Positions 1 through 8,678 of a stretch of 64,000 nucleotides of DNA are shown piece by piece. Positions within the stretch are counted from its first letter, which is position 1. Each line of letters starts with the position of its first letter. The notes below the pieces were generated by a model that saw only the letters and a program-made list of their open reading frames with translations, searched no databases and was not told the origin of the DNA. The stretch covers positions 2,170,001 to 2,234,000 of the forward strand of contig CBDFMV010000003.1 in the NCBI GenBank assembly GCA_965249815.1, in the 5' to 3' direction. The translations under genes were made by a program, and so were the position numbers. Source of the DNA: JAJAZB01 sp965249815. GTDB taxonomy: Bacteria > Bacteroidota > Bacteroidia > Cytophagales > Spirosomataceae.

Positions 1-1
1 A

Positions 2-727
2 CTCGACGTGGTCATCAGTGCTGACCGGCAGGTGGTCGTTTCGCACGAGCCGTATTTCAACGCCCTGTTTACGACCAAACCCGACGGCTCGCCCGTGGCG
101 AAGAGCGACGAGAAAGCGCTGAATCTGTTTAAAATGCCGTATGCCGAGATTCGGAAATACGACACCGGCCAACGGGGCAACGCCAGCTACCCCGACCAAC
201 AGAAAATCGCCGCGTACAAACCCCTGCTGCGCGACATGCTGGCCGTTGCCGAAGCCCACGCCCGGAAAATGGGTCGTCCGCTACCGCGTTACAACGTCGA
301 AATCAAGAGCGAGGAAAAGGAATACGGCGTGTCGCAGCCCCCCGTGGCGGAGTTTTGCGCGCTGGTTTACAACGAGTTGAAAGCCCTGCCGCCCGAACGC
401 CTCACCGTACAAAGCTTCGATTTCAACGTGTTGAAACACTGGAAACAGGAAACCGACGCGGGCCGGTTTTCGCCCAAAATCGGCCTCGCAGCGCTGGTTA
501 ATGTACAGGGACCGGAGGCGGTGGTGAAGGAACTCGGCTTTAAACCCGCCATTTACAGCCCGTACTACGTGCTGCTGACCAAAGGCCGGGTGGAAGAAGC
601 CCACGGCCTGGGCCTGAAGGTGATTCCTTGGACGGTCAACGACGCCGACAAAATGCAGAAACTGAAGGATTGGGGCGTGGATGGAATCATCACCGACTAC
701 CCCGACCGGGCCAGGGCGGTGAAGTAA
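2..727 (+). CDS. Glycerophosphodiester phosphodiesterase family protein, 5' end cut by window
   Basis: The reading frame is already open at base 2, so the N-terminal part of the gene lies outside the window; the GTG at 8 is internal. The visible start (LDVVISADRQVVVSHEP) is the GDPD strand in which an aspartate and the H-E-P segment line the metal site after the missing E-N-T portion. Further in, a lysine-containing strand (YNVEIKSEE), a Q-SFDFNVL strand and the late VIPWTVND / DGIITDYPD pair are the usual TIM-barrel signatures. The family hydrolyses glycerophosphodiesters to glycerol-3-phosphate and an alcohol, often in the periplasm. Export cannot be judged without the N-terminus. Confidence 0.9.
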   Translation, partial: LDVVISADRQVVVSHEPYFNALFTTKPDGSPVAKSDEKALNLFKMPYAEIRKYDTGQRGNASYPDQQKIAAYKPLLRDMLAVAEAHARKMGRPLPRYNVEIKSEEKEYGVSQPPVAEFCALVYNELKALPPERLTVQSFDFNVLKHWKQETDAGRFSPKIGLAALVNVQGPEAVVKELGFKPAIYSPYYVLLTKGRVEEAHGLGLKVIPWTVNDADKMQKLKDWGVDGIITDYPDRARAVK

Positions 728-751
728 CACCCCCGTTGGGCGGCTTGATTT

Positions 752-785
752 TTTAAGTAGTTCTATCATTTAAGTAGTTCTATCA
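752..785. repeat. Perfect 17-bp tandem duplication in an intergenic gap
   Basis: TTTAAGTAGTTCTATCA occurs twice head to tail (752-768 and 769-785) in the 81-bp gap between the GDPD stop and the GH3 start. It lies about 25 bp before the GTG start and may be a slippage product or part of a promoter. No other function is visible. Confidence 0.8.
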
Positions 786-808
786 ACTGTTTAACTGCTC
801 CCTGAAAC

Positions 809-2365
809 GTGCCCCTTTTCAACGACGTCCTCGTCTGGCTGATGAAGCGCCGGATGCCCCGCATCGAGGCCTTCCGCCGCGACCCCGTGGCCGCGCAGGA
901 GCGCATGTTCGGGCGGCTGCTCCGGGCCGGGCGCAACACCGAGTGGGGCAGGGCGCATGGCTACCGGGGCATCCGCAGCACCGCCGATTTTCAGATGCAG
1001 GTGCCGGTCTCGGGCTACGAAGACTTTTTTCCGTACATCGAACGGGTGATGCGGGGTGAGCAGAACGTCATCTGGAACTCGCCGATTCGCTGGTTTTCCA
1101 AATCGTCGGGCACGACCAACGCCCGCAGCAAGTTCATTCCCGTGTCGAGCGAATCGCTCAACGACGGGCACTTCAAGGGCGGCAAAGACCTCATCGCGCT
1201 CTACGTACACAACCACCCCGACACGCGCACGTTCACGGGCAAGGGCCTGTCCATCGGCGGGAGCCTATCGGGCAATGAATTCAACCCCTACTCGCAGGTC
1301 GGCGACGTGTCGGCGGTGGTGATGCGCAACCTGCCGCCCTGGGCGCAGGCCATCCGCACGCCGAGCCTGAAGGTGGCCCTGATGGACGTGTGGGAGCAAA
1401 AAATTGAGCGCATGGCCGCCGACACCGCCCGGCAAAACGTGACCAGCATCCTCGGCGTACCCACCTGGACGCTCGTGCTTATCGAACGGATTCTGGAGCG
1501 CACCGGTGCGGCGAATATCCTCGACGTGTGGCCCAATTTCGAGGTGTTCTGCCACGGCGCGGTGTCGTTCGGTCCGTACCGGGACCTGTTCAAAAACCGG
1601 ATTTTTGCCGGGGAAAACAGCGCCGGAAACGCCGTGCGGTACCTCGAAACGTACAACGCTTCCGAAGGATTTTTTGGCCTGCAAGACGACCTCAGCCGCC
1701 CCGACGAACTGCTGCTGATGCTCGACTACGGCATTTTCTACGAATTCATTCCCACCGACCAACTCGGCCTTGAACACCCCAACGCCCTGACCATCGGCGA
1801 AGTGCAGACCGGCCAAAACTACGCCGTCGTGATTTCGACCAACGCGGGCCTCTGGCGCTACCTCATCGGCGACACGGTGCGGTTTACGAGCCTATACCCG
1901 CACCGCGTCAAAATCAGCGGGCGCACCAAGCACTTCATCAACGCCTTCGGCGAGGAGGTCATCGTGGAAAACGCCGAGGCCGCCATCGCCCACGCCTGCC
2001 AGGCCACCGGGGCCGCCGTGACCGACTACACCGCCGCGCCGGTGTTTATGGGGGCCGGTTCGCGGCGCGGGGCGCACGAGTGGGTGGTCGAATTCAGCCG
2101 GTTGCCGCGCAGCCTGCGGCGCTTCACCGAACTCCTCGACCAGGCCCTCCGGCGCGTCAACTCCGACTACGACGCCAAGCGCACCGCCGACCTCGCCCTC
2201 ACGCTCCCGCGCCTGCACGCCGTGCCGCGCGGCACCTTTCACGAGTGGCTCCGGCGCCGGGGCAAACTCGGTGGGCAGTACAAAGTACCCCGCCTCTCCA
2301 ACTCGCGGGAAGTGGTGGAAGAAATCCTGGACATGGTGCCGGATGGGGGCGGGTCGGTGGTTTAA
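809..2365 (+). CDS. GH3 auxin-responsive promoter family protein (acyl-adenylating enzyme fold)
   Basis: 518 residues, the usual length for bacterial GH3-family proteins. An SSGTT nucleotide-binding loop is at about residues 99-103, a YNASEG segment near 285 and a WRYLIGD segment near 350. These match the three ATP/AMP motifs of the firefly-luciferase-like adenylating superfamily to which plant GH3 amido synthetases belong. In plants these couple amino acids to carboxylic hormones; the substrate of the bacterial versions is not established. No signal peptide. GTG is used as start because the frame has no earlier ATG and the conserved N-terminal helix begins there. The gene stands alone. Confidence 0.85.
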   Translation: MPLFNDVLVWLMKRRMPRIEAFRRDPVAAQERMFGRLLRAGRNTEWGRAHGYRGIRSTADFQMQVPVSGYEDFFPYIERVMRGEQNVIWNSPIRWFSKSSGTTNARSKFIPVSSESLNDGHFKGGKDLIALYVHNHPDTRTFTGKGLSIGGSLSGNEFNPYSQVGDVSAVVMRNLPPWAQAIRTPSLKVALMDVWEQKIERMAADTARQNVTSILGVPTWTLVLIERILERTGAANILDVWPNFEVFCHGAVSFGPYRDLFKNRIFAGENSAGNAVRYLETYNASEGFFGLQDDLSRPDELLLMLDYGIFYEFIPTDQLGLEHPNALTIGEVQTGQNYAVVISTNAGLWRYLIGDTVRFTSLYPHRVKISGRTKHFINAFGEEVIVENAEAAIAHACQATGAAVTDYTAAPVFMGAGSRRGAHEWVVEFSRLPRSLRRFTELLDQALRRVNSDYDAKRTADLALTLPRLHAVPRGTFHEWLRRRGKLGGQYKVPRLSNSREVVEEILDMVPDGGGSVV

Positions 2366-2493
2366 CGCGTCGCGTCGAAGACGCAAAACCAACGACGAAT
2401 TGATTGAAAATTGGGGCGAGCCGAGACAACCACTTACCAATCTTTTCGATAAAAGGGAATAGATCATAACCCAGTATGAGAGAATGCAAGCAA

Positions 2494-3804
2494 TTAAGGA
2501 CGGCGGTTGCTAAACTGGTACGCCAGCCCGAACTGAAAGTAACGCTCGCCACTCCGACTGCCGAAACGCTCCTGCGAAAGCAGTTCGAGTGCCGTCTCGA
2601 AACGCAGATACGGCCCCAGGCGTATGCTCAGGCCAGGGGTGAAACTGGCATAATTCAGAGAATTTATACTGCCTTTCCCGCCGAAATTGGCCCAGGCCTT
2701 GCCCCAAAGGTAGGCCACCTCGACAAACGGCGAAACCCGACTCCGGGTAAACTGGTACCGGAGGAGCGGCCCCACCGTTAGCCATTGCCCGGTAAGTCTG
2801 TCGTCTAACCGCACCCGCAGGTAATGGGCCTTCACCCCGAGCATCGTCCGGTCGAGCCCGAAGTAGCCGACCCGCAGGCCATACAGATGCCGCCCGAACG
2901 CACTGCCCGCAGGAAATCCGCCGCCGCTGAGTCCTCCCAGCCAGGCACCCCGTCGGAAGGTGGCATTTCGCTCCTCGGTATCGAACCCACTGCGCAGCAG
3001 GGGGCCATTATAAGGGGTATAAGTGAATTTAGCCAGGGGATTGGCCCGAAACAGGTTGTATTTCACGCCCACCAGCAACGACAGGTTGCTGCCACGCGTA
3101 TAAAAATCGCCCCGGTATTCGACGCCATCGAACCGGAGCGTGTCCGAAATCCCCCGGCGCAGGAAGCCGAATCCGTAGTGGTACGAGGCCGTCAGCGACA
3201 GCATCGATCGCTCGCTGATGCGGTAATCGACCCCAGCACGGAGCGAAACGCCCAGCGTGACTGGGGGCACTGATTGGAGTCGAAAGTGGTAGAGGTTTTC
3301 GATGCGCCGCGTACCGATGGTCACTTGGCTGGAGCCACCCCAGCGCTTGCCAGCCTTGTCGTCTTCCGTGTTCACGCGAACGACCACGTCCGTGCCCGCC
3401 GTGAAAATCAGCCTTCCGTAAGCCCGGCTGTTTACGCTGGCCCCGAGCGAACCCGTGACAGCCCCCAGGCTACTCTTCGAACGGCCCACTCCGAGGGCGA
3501 TGGGATTGCCCAACGTGTCGCGGAAAATCATACGTTGTTCCGTGACCAACGGGTGGTTGACCACGCCAAAACCTGCCCGCAGGCTGAACCGCGACGTCAG
3601 ACTGCGTTCGAGGCCGAGTTGAAGCGTGACTCCCGAGCGGTTGGGAATGCGGAACGCTCCATCGGGCAGGGGCTGGTCGGTTCGCAGGTAATTGTAACCC
3701 CGGGCCACGCCCCCCTGAAGGCTGACGCGCCAGTGGCCGGGCTGGGCGAGTAAGACACCGGGAACCAGCAGCAGGAAGATAATGCGGGAAAGATTCATTA
3801 ACAT
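2494..3804 (-). CDS. Secreted outer-membrane beta-barrel protein
   Basis: 436 residues with a signal peptide (hydrophobic residues 7-19, cleavage after LLAQ-type end near residue 21) followed by alternating short beta strands rich in Tyr, Phe, Gly and Arg (for example FSLRAGFGVV, LSLTASYHYGFGF, YLRFETALELL) and an aromatic-ended final strand (YFQFGLAYQF). This is typical of Bacteroidota outer-membrane beta-barrel proteins, but no specific family motif is recognisable. Function unknown; the membrane location is inferred. The gene is monocistronic, and the 128-bp gap after its stop (2366-2493) shows no other gene. Confidence 0.75.
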   Translation of the reverse strand: MLMNLSRIIFLLLVPGVLLAQPGHWRVSLQGGVARGYNYLRTDQPLPDGAFRIPNRSGVTLQLGLERSLTSRFSLRAGFGVVNHPLVTEQRMIFRDTLGNPIALGVGRSKSSLGAVTGSLGASVNSRAYGRLIFTAGTDVVVRVNTEDDKAGKRWGGSSQVTIGTRRIENLYHFRLQSVPPVTLGVSLRAGVDYRISERSMLSLTASYHYGFGFLRRGISDTLRFDGVEYRGDFYTRGSNLSLLVGVKYNLFRANPLAKFTYTPYNGPLLRSGFDTEERNATFRRGAWLGGLSGGGFPAGSAFGRHLYGLRVGYFGLDRTMLGVKAHYLRVRLDDRLTGQWLTVGPLLRYQFTRSRVSPFVEVAYLWGKAWANFGGKGSINSLNYASFTPGLSIRLGPYLRFETALELLSQERFGSRSGERYFQFGLAYQFSNRRP

Positions 3805-3906
3805 CGGCGGTTGATAGGTTGCGCGGGATTTTGGTACTAACGTCTGTGATGCGGATGCCAGAGCGGGGCTTTAAAACGCGCTCAACACCTCTCTGCACCA
3901 CTTAAC

Positions 3907-4158
3907 TTACCCCTCAAACACCCACCGCGCCTCGGGGTGTCGGCTGACCATGCTGCTGGCGAAAAGGCGCAGTTTGTATTCGCTGCCCGTTTCGTAAATG
4001 CAGGAAAAAGAAGGGCCGTTGGCTTTGTGTTCGACCAAACGGATGCCAAGTTGGTTGCGGCTGTCGCGGGCCCAGGCAAAGGCGTGGGCACCGAGTGGCA
4101 AGCGGGAAAGGACTTCGTCGGGGCTGGCGGTTTCCGGCAGGATAACGACCGGTTTCAT
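3907..4158 (-). CDS. Small hypothetical cytoplasmic protein (83 aa)
   Basis: The start at MKPVVILPE (4158) is preferred over the in-frame upstream ATG at 4209. A good -7 box on the same strand (TATCTTTG, 4178-4185) lies between them and would leave the longer form without its own start. The protein has no signal peptide or membrane segment and no motif I recognise. Composition and codon use match the neighbours, so it is probably a real gene of unknown role. Confidence 0.55.
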   Translation of the reverse strand: MKPVVILPETASPDEVLSRLPLGAHAFAWARDSRNQLGIRLVEHKANGPSFSCIYETGSEYKLRLFASSMVSRHPEARWVFEG

Positions 4159-4177
4159 GGCGTTGAAGAGGGTTTGA

Positions 4178-4209
4178 CAAAGATAAAACTCCCTCTGACT
4201 CCAACGCAA
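4178..4209 (-). promoter_or_regulatory. Bacteroidota-type promoter for the 83-aa gene
   Basis: On the minus strand TATCTTTG (4178-4185) fits the TAnnTTTG -7 consensus, and a TTG (4207-4209) sits 21 bp upstream as the -33 element. Expected transcription start is about 4170, shortly before the ATG at 4158. Confidence 0.55.
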
Positions 4210-4269
4210 TACCGTTCGCTCAATAAAAAGCGTCTTTTTTGCTTAAAAACGCCGCTGTCACGCTTCCTA

Positions 4270-4304
4270 AAAACAAAAAAGGCCCAAGCGCAGAAGCTTG
4301 AGCC
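4270..4304 (-). terminator. Rho-independent terminator
   Basis: Read on the minus strand, GGCTCAAGC pairs with GCTTGGGCC (one G-U) around a TTCTGC-type loop and is followed by a T-rich tract. It ends the transcript of the small membrane protein gene at 4330-4539. Confidence 0.75.
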
Positions 4305-4329
4305 AATGAAGGCGTTTACGCGTACCCGT

Positions 4330-4539
4330 TTACACCTTCACCGATTTATAACTTACGTAAGCCAGAAACGCCCAGCCCGCGCAGAGCAACGCGATGACGA
4401 GCGTCCGGTTGCCGTGGGCCGTCAGGGCAAACAGCACGAAGTAATATCCGGTGGCAAAGAGCGCGAAGCGCACGATCATTTTCCAGAAATCGCCGCCCCA
4501 TCGAAAGTCCTTGGGGCCAAGCAAGTGATTGTTTTTCAT
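4330..4539 (-). CDS. Small two-helix membrane protein (69 aa)
   Basis: After a polar N-terminus (MKNNHLLGPKDFRWGGDFWK) come two hydrophobic helices, about residues 21-43 and 47-63, separated by a short HGNRT turn; the tail SYKSVKV is basic. It looks like a small inner-membrane protein of unknown function with its own terminator downstream. The 254-bp gap after its start toward 4794 shows no further gene or clear motif. Confidence 0.65.
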   Translation of the reverse strand: MKNNHLLGPKDFRWGGDFWKMIVRFALFATGYYFVLFALTAHGNRTLVIALLCAGWAFLAYVSYKSVKV

Positions 4540-4793
4540 GATTTTATGACAAGAGTTGAGAAAACAGGCCCACCCTACGGAGGCCCAAGTCGTTTAGTAA
4601 ATCCATTCTTCTGAAATTCAGTTCCGCCCGTCGCCGTTCTGTGACAAATGGGGTGTCCTCAGGCCGAGAACAGGCAACTATCCTGCCAGCGTGGAAACTC
4701 GGTGAGACGGAGGGAGCCATCCCCCAACTTTTCCTGAACCGTTGAAAGTTTTCCGTTTCATTTGTTGTTTCCCCGGCATCGACAACTGAAACC

Positions 4794-6170
4794 ATGCCTA
4801 CCCCCATCACCACGTCCGTTTTTGATTTGTTCAAAATTGGTCCCGGTCCGTCGAGTTCGCACACGATTGGGCCGATGAAAGCCGCCTTCGACTTCCGGGA
4901 ACGGCTCGCCCGCCTGCCCGACGCTGTGCGGTCGTCGGTCGCGGCGGTGCAGATTCACCTCTACGGTTCGTTGAGCGCCACCGGCAAGGGCCACGGCACC
5001 GACCGCGCCATCGTGGGCGGGCTGCTGGGTTGGCAACCCGCCACCTGCGACCCGAAGGCCCTGCTGGCTTTGCTGAAAAATCCGGGTGAAAAATACCCGT
5101 TTCAACTTCCTGATGTGCTCCTCGCCGTCGGGGCCGACGACATCCGTTTTCACCGGGGCCAGCATGCTTTTCCGCACCCGAACACGTTGATTCTGAAAGC
5201 CGTGGACGCCGCCGGAACGGTACTTCTTGAGGAAGAATACTACTCGGTAGGCGGCGGCTTCGTGGTGCGCAAGGGCGAGGTACCCGGTGGGGGGGAGAGC
5301 CGCCCGCCGCGGTTTCCCTACTCGACCTTTCGCGAGTTGACCGAGCAGGTGCGCGCTTCCGGCCTGACGCTGCCGCAGGTGTTGGTCGGGAACGAAAAAG
5401 ACCTCACCGGCCGCACCGAACGCGAAATCTACGACGGCCTCGACGCCATTCTGCGCGCCATGCACCAATCGGTGAAGCGGGGCCTGCGCACCAAGGGCGT
5501 GCTGCCGGGCAGCATCCGGCTCGGGCGCAAAGCCCCGCTGCTGTTTGAGCGCGCCCAGAAAATGGCGATTGCCTCCGACAGTTTCTTGCTGTTTCTGAAC
5601 GCGTATTGCCTCGCCGCTTCCGAAGAAAACGCGGCGGGCGGCATCGTGGTCACGGCCCCGACGTCGGGCGCGTCGGGGGTATTTCCGGGGCTGACGTTTC
5701 TGATGAAGACCCACTTTCACCTTTCGCCGCAAACCCTGCGCGACGGGCTGCTCGTGGGCGCGGCCATTGGGTTTTTGGTCAAACACAACGCCAGCATTTC
5801 GGGGGCCGAAATGGGCTGCATGGGCGAAATTGGCACGGCCTCGGCCATGGGCGCGGCCATGCTTACCCACGCCCTGGGCGGGAGCCTCGGTCAGGTGGAA
5901 GCCGCCGCCGAAATCGGCATCGAACACCACCTCGGCATGACCTGCGACCCCATCGGCGGCTACGTGCAGATACCCTGCATCGAGCGCAACGCCATGGGCG
6001 CGGCCAAAGCCTACAACGCCTACCTGCTGGCCATTTCGGGCGACCCGGCCCAGCAGAAAATCTCGTTCGACAACGTGGTGAAAGTGATGCGCGCCACGGG
6101 CCGCGACATGTCGAAAAAATACAAGGAAACCTCCGAAGCGGGTCTGGCACTGAGCGCGACGGAGTGCTGA
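4794..6170 (+). CDS. sdaA: L-serine ammonia-lyase (iron-sulfur, single chain)
   Basis: Converts L-serine to pyruvate and ammonia with a [4Fe-4S] cluster. The N-terminal GPGPSSSHTIGPMKA motif and the C-terminal catalytic half are fused in one 458-residue chain, as in type 2 enzymes. Cluster cysteines are visible at residues 342 (GCMGEIG), 384 (TCDPIGG) and 395 (IPCIERN). The last residue of the protein is also a cysteine (458, ...SATEC), the position that supplies the fourth ligand in the tail-in-mouth structure of the Legionella enzyme. A terminator follows, so it is transcribed separately from the TrpB2 gene 100 bp downstream, although both enzymes use serine. Confidence 0.95.
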   Translation: MPTPITTSVFDLFKIGPGPSSSHTIGPMKAAFDFRERLARLPDAVRSSVAAVQIHLYGSLSATGKGHGTDRAIVGGLLGWQPATCDPKALLALLKNPGEKYPFQLPDVLLAVGADDIRFHRGQHAFPHPNTLILKAVDAAGTVLLEEEYYSVGGGFVVRKGEVPGGGESRPPRFPYSTFRELTEQVRASGLTLPQVLVGNEKDLTGRTEREIYDGLDAILRAMHQSVKRGLRTKGVLPGSIRLGRKAPLLFERAQKMAIASDSFLLFLNAYCLAASEENAAGGIVVTAPTSGASGVFPGLTFLMKTHFHLSPQTLRDGLLVGAAIGFLVKHNASISGAEMGCMGEIGTASAMGAAMLTHALGGSLGQVEAAAEIGIEHHLGMTCDPIGGYVQIPCIERNAMGAAKAYNAYLLAISGDPAQQKISFDNVVKVMRATGRDMSKKYKETSEAGLALSATEC

Positions 6171-6191
6171 CCGGGAAAGAACTGGAACGTG

Positions 6192-6228
6192 AAAAAATGG
6201 CCCGACTACTGGCTAAGGGCCATTTTTG
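6192..6228 (+). terminator. Rho-independent terminator after sdaA
   Basis: AAAATGGCCC pairs with GGGCCATTTT around a 13-nt loop, and the right arm runs into a T-rich tail. It lies between the sdaA stop and the TrpB2 start. Confidence 0.8.
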
Positions 6229-6269
6229 TTATTTTGCCTGTCTTTCTTGAAAACCTCAACCATTTCCCC

Positions 6270-7628
6270 ATGACCCGTAAAATCACGCTCACCGAAGCCG
6301 AAATCCCCGAAGCCTGGTACAACGTCGTGGCCGACATGCCCACCAAGCCTCTGCCTCCGCTCCACCCCGGCACCAAACAACCCATCGGGCCGGAAATGCT
6401 CGCGCCGCTGTTTCCGATGGAACTCATCAAACAGGAAGTTTCGCAGGAAAAATGGGTGGACATTCCCGGCGAAGTCCGCGACGTGTACAAACTCTGGCGG
6501 CCCACGCCGCTTTACCGGGCCTACAACCTCGAAAAAGCCCTCGACACCCCCGCCAAAATCTACTACAAGTACGAGGGCGTCAGCCCGGGTGGGTCGCACA
6601 AGCCCAACACCGCCGTGCCCCAGGCCTACTACAACAAGATGGAAGGCGTGAAGCGCATCACCACCGAAACCGGCGCCGGGCAGTGGGGCACGGCGCTCAG
6701 TTTCGCCTGCCAGTTGTTCGGCATCGCGTGCGACGTGTACATGGTGCGGGTCAGCTACGAGCAGAAACCCTACCGCAAAATGGTGATGAACACCTACGGG
6801 GCCAACGTGTACCCGTCGCCGAGTACCCGCACCGCCGCCGGGCGCGGCATCCTGGCCCAGCACCCGGATTCGCCCGGCAGCCTCGGCATTGCCATTTCGG
6901 AAGCCATCGAACTGGCTGCTTCTGACGAGAACACGAAGTACGCCCTCGGCTCGGTGCTCAACCACGTGCTCATGCACCAGACGGTCATCGGGCTGGAGGC
7001 GATTACGCAGTTCGAGAAAACCGGCGACATGCCCGACATCGTGGTCGCGCCCTTCGGCGGCGGCTCCAACTTCGCGGGCATTTCGTTTCCGTTCCTGCGG
7101 TTGAACTTTGACGAGGGCCGGAAAATCCGCTGCATCGCCGTCGAACCGGCCTCCTGTCCCAAGCTCACGCGGGGACAGTTCCGCTACGATTTCGGCGACA
7201 CGGTGGGCATGACGCCCCTCATTCCGATGTACACGCTCGGCCACAACTTCGTGCCGTCGCCCATCCACGCGGGCGGCCTGCGCTACCACGGCGCGGGGGC
7301 CATCGTCAGCCAGTTGCTCCACGACGGGCTGATTGAAGCGCAGTCGCAGCCGCAAAGCCGGTGTTTTGAAGCCGGACTGCTTTTTGCCCGCACCGAGGGC
7401 ATCATTCCCGCGCCGGAGGCCACGCACGCCATCGCCACGGTACTCGATGAAGCCCAGCGGTGCAAGGAAGAGGGCACCAGCAAAACGATTTTGTTCAACC
7501 TCTGCGGCCACGCCCACTTCGACATGGCCGCTTACGACGCCTACCTGTCGGGCAAACTGGTGGACGAAGAAATCACGGCGGAAGAAATCGCCGCTTCGCT
7601 GGCGGAGTTGGATACGCCGGTGATTTGA
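6270..7628 (+). CDS. trpB2: TrpB-like pyridoxal-phosphate enzyme (stand-alone tryptophan synthase beta, TrpB2 type)
   Basis: 452 residues. The PLP lysine is K111 in GGSHKPN, followed by TETGAGQWG, the phosphate-binding glycine cluster (FGGGSNFAG) and a RGQFRYDFGD insertion typical of the TrpB2 branch. TrpB2 enzymes condense indole with serine, or act as serine deaminases, without a cognate TrpA; no trpA is near. The frame is open upstream to 6189, but the ATG at 6270 is preferred because the region before it contains the sdaA terminator and the family N-terminus (LTEAEIPEAWYN) starts here. Confidence 0.92.
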   Translation: MTRKITLTEAEIPEAWYNVVADMPTKPLPPLHPGTKQPIGPEMLAPLFPMELIKQEVSQEKWVDIPGEVRDVYKLWRPTPLYRAYNLEKALDTPAKIYYKYEGVSPGGSHKPNTAVPQAYYNKMEGVKRITTETGAGQWGTALSFACQLFGIACDVYMVRVSYEQKPYRKMVMNTYGANVYPSPSTRTAAGRGILAQHPDSPGSLGIAISEAIELAASDENTKYALGSVLNHVLMHQTVIGLEAITQFEKTGDMPDIVVAPFGGGSNFAGISFPFLRLNFDEGRKIRCIAVEPASCPKLTRGQFRYDFGDTVGMTPLIPMYTLGHNFVPSPIHAGGLRYHGAGAIVSQLLHDGLIEAQSQPQSRCFEAGLLFARTEGIIPAPEATHAIATVLDEAQRCKEEGTSKTILFNLCGHAHFDMAAYDAYLSGKLVDEEITAEEIAASLAELDTPVI

Positions 7629-7637
7629 GGAGGCTGT

Positions 7638-7667
7638 TTGTCTAAACCGCAACGGCGGTTCAGACAA
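7638..7667 (+). repeat. Hairpin directly after trpB2 stop
   Basis: TTGTCTAAACCGC and GGCGGTTCAGACAA form a 13-bp stem with one mismatch around a 3-nt loop, 10 bp after the stop codon. It lacks a T-tract of its own and probably acts together with the terminator just downstream. Confidence 0.6.
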
Positions 7668-7687
7668 AATCAGACAACATTCACCCC

Positions 7688-7727
7688 AAAAACGGCGTTG
7701 CCTCTACACCAACGCCGTTTTTTTTTG
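7688..7727 (+). terminator. Strong rho-independent terminator after trpB2
   Basis: AAAAACGGCGTTG pairs with CAACGCCGTTTTT around CCTCTACAC, followed by a run of T. Both arms are perfect. Confidence 0.9.
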
Positions 7728-7751
7728 TTACCAACAACCTGTTTCCACCCT

Positions 7752-8618
7752 ATGAAACGCCTGTTGTTTTTCATCAATTTTTCACTTTTCACGCTTCCCT
7801 TTTCATTCGCCCAGGAGCCCAAAGCCCTCCTCGACGAGGGCCTCAAACGCGCCCAGGTTGGCGATTTGCAAAACGCCATCAGGCTGTTCGACCAGTCGCT
7901 GGCGCTGAAAGACGACTACCCCGTGCGCCAAAGCCGGGGCACGGCCCACTCGCTGCTAAAAGAATACGAGGCCGCCATCGAGGATTTCACGAAAGCGCTC
8001 CAGTTTAACCCGAAAGCGAAGAAAGCCTACCTCAGCCGGGGCATCGCCCGCAAGAAACTAACCGATTATGACGGCGCGCTGGCCGATTTCAACGCGGCCC
8101 TGAAACTCGATCCGCGCCTTGCCGATGCACTCTACAACCGGGGGCTTTTGTACGAACTCCTCAGTCAGCGTGACAAAGCCTGCCCCGATTACCAGGCCGC
8201 CCAGGCGGCGGGCATGGCGCTGGCCGAACCGAAGGCCGCCGCCTGCGGCGAAGAACCGGCCCCCGCGCCGCCCAACCGCCAGCCGCTGCTGCGCCTCGGC
8301 GCGGTTTCGACCGACCCGAAATATGGCTTTGCGAAAGACAACCCGGTGAAAGCGGGCGCGGGCTTCAACTCCGACCGCGAGAACATCGAAACCTACCTCG
8401 ACCTGCTCCGCGACGCCCAGAACAAACCCGTGCGGTACCGCCGCGTGGGCGCGTCGCCGTTTTTCTCGAGAAATGCGCCCGGTGGCAAAGGTTCCGTGCA
8501 GAGTTACGAAGTGCGCTACCTCGACGCCAACGCCCAGGAGCGCCGCAAAATCCTCTACCTGACCAGCGACGAATTCGAGGAGCCGAGGGTGGTGGCGGGG
8601 TTTGGAACCGTAAAATGA
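7752..8618 (+). CDS. Secreted tetratricopeptide-repeat protein
   Basis: 288 residues. ATG at 7752 gives a classical signal peptide (KRLLFFINFSLFTLPFSFAQ); the longer open frame from 7638 runs through the terminator and is not used. Three or more TPR units follow at about residues 20-150, for example the A-x-x-D-F-x-A-A/L-x-L-x-P pattern in IEDFTKALQFNPKAKKAYLS. The C-terminal half (after a proline/alanine-rich linker) has no motif I recognise. The protein is probably a periplasmic scaffold. Function unknown. Confidence 0.8.
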   Translation: MKRLLFFINFSLFTLPFSFAQEPKALLDEGLKRAQVGDLQNAIRLFDQSLALKDDYPVRQSRGTAHSLLKEYEAAIEDFTKALQFNPKAKKAYLSRGIARKKLTDYDGALADFNAALKLDPRLADALYNRGLLYELLSQRDKACPDYQAAQAAGMALAEPKAAACGEEPAPAPPNRQPLLRLGAVSTDPKYGFAKDNPVKAGAGFNSDRENIETYLDLLRDAQNKPVRYRRVGASPFFSRNAPGGKGSVQSYEVRYLDANAQERRKILYLTSDEFEEPRVVAGFGTVK

Positions 8619-8625
8619 TTGCCAG

Positions 8626-8669
8626 CCCCACCCGTCATTGCGAGCGCAGCGAAGCAATGACGGGTGGGG
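8626..8669. repeat. Palindromic repeat, CGTCATTGCGAG type (single hairpin)
   Basis: CCCCACCCGTCATTGC (8626-8641) is perfectly complementary to 8654-8669 around a GAGCGCAGCGAA loop. The core CGTCATTGCGAG...GAAGCAATGACG recurs at 30.8 kb and 50.8 kb and, as a half copy, at 37.8 kb. It lies between two convergent genes. Confidence 0.85.
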
Positions 8670-8678
8670 GGAGTAAGT

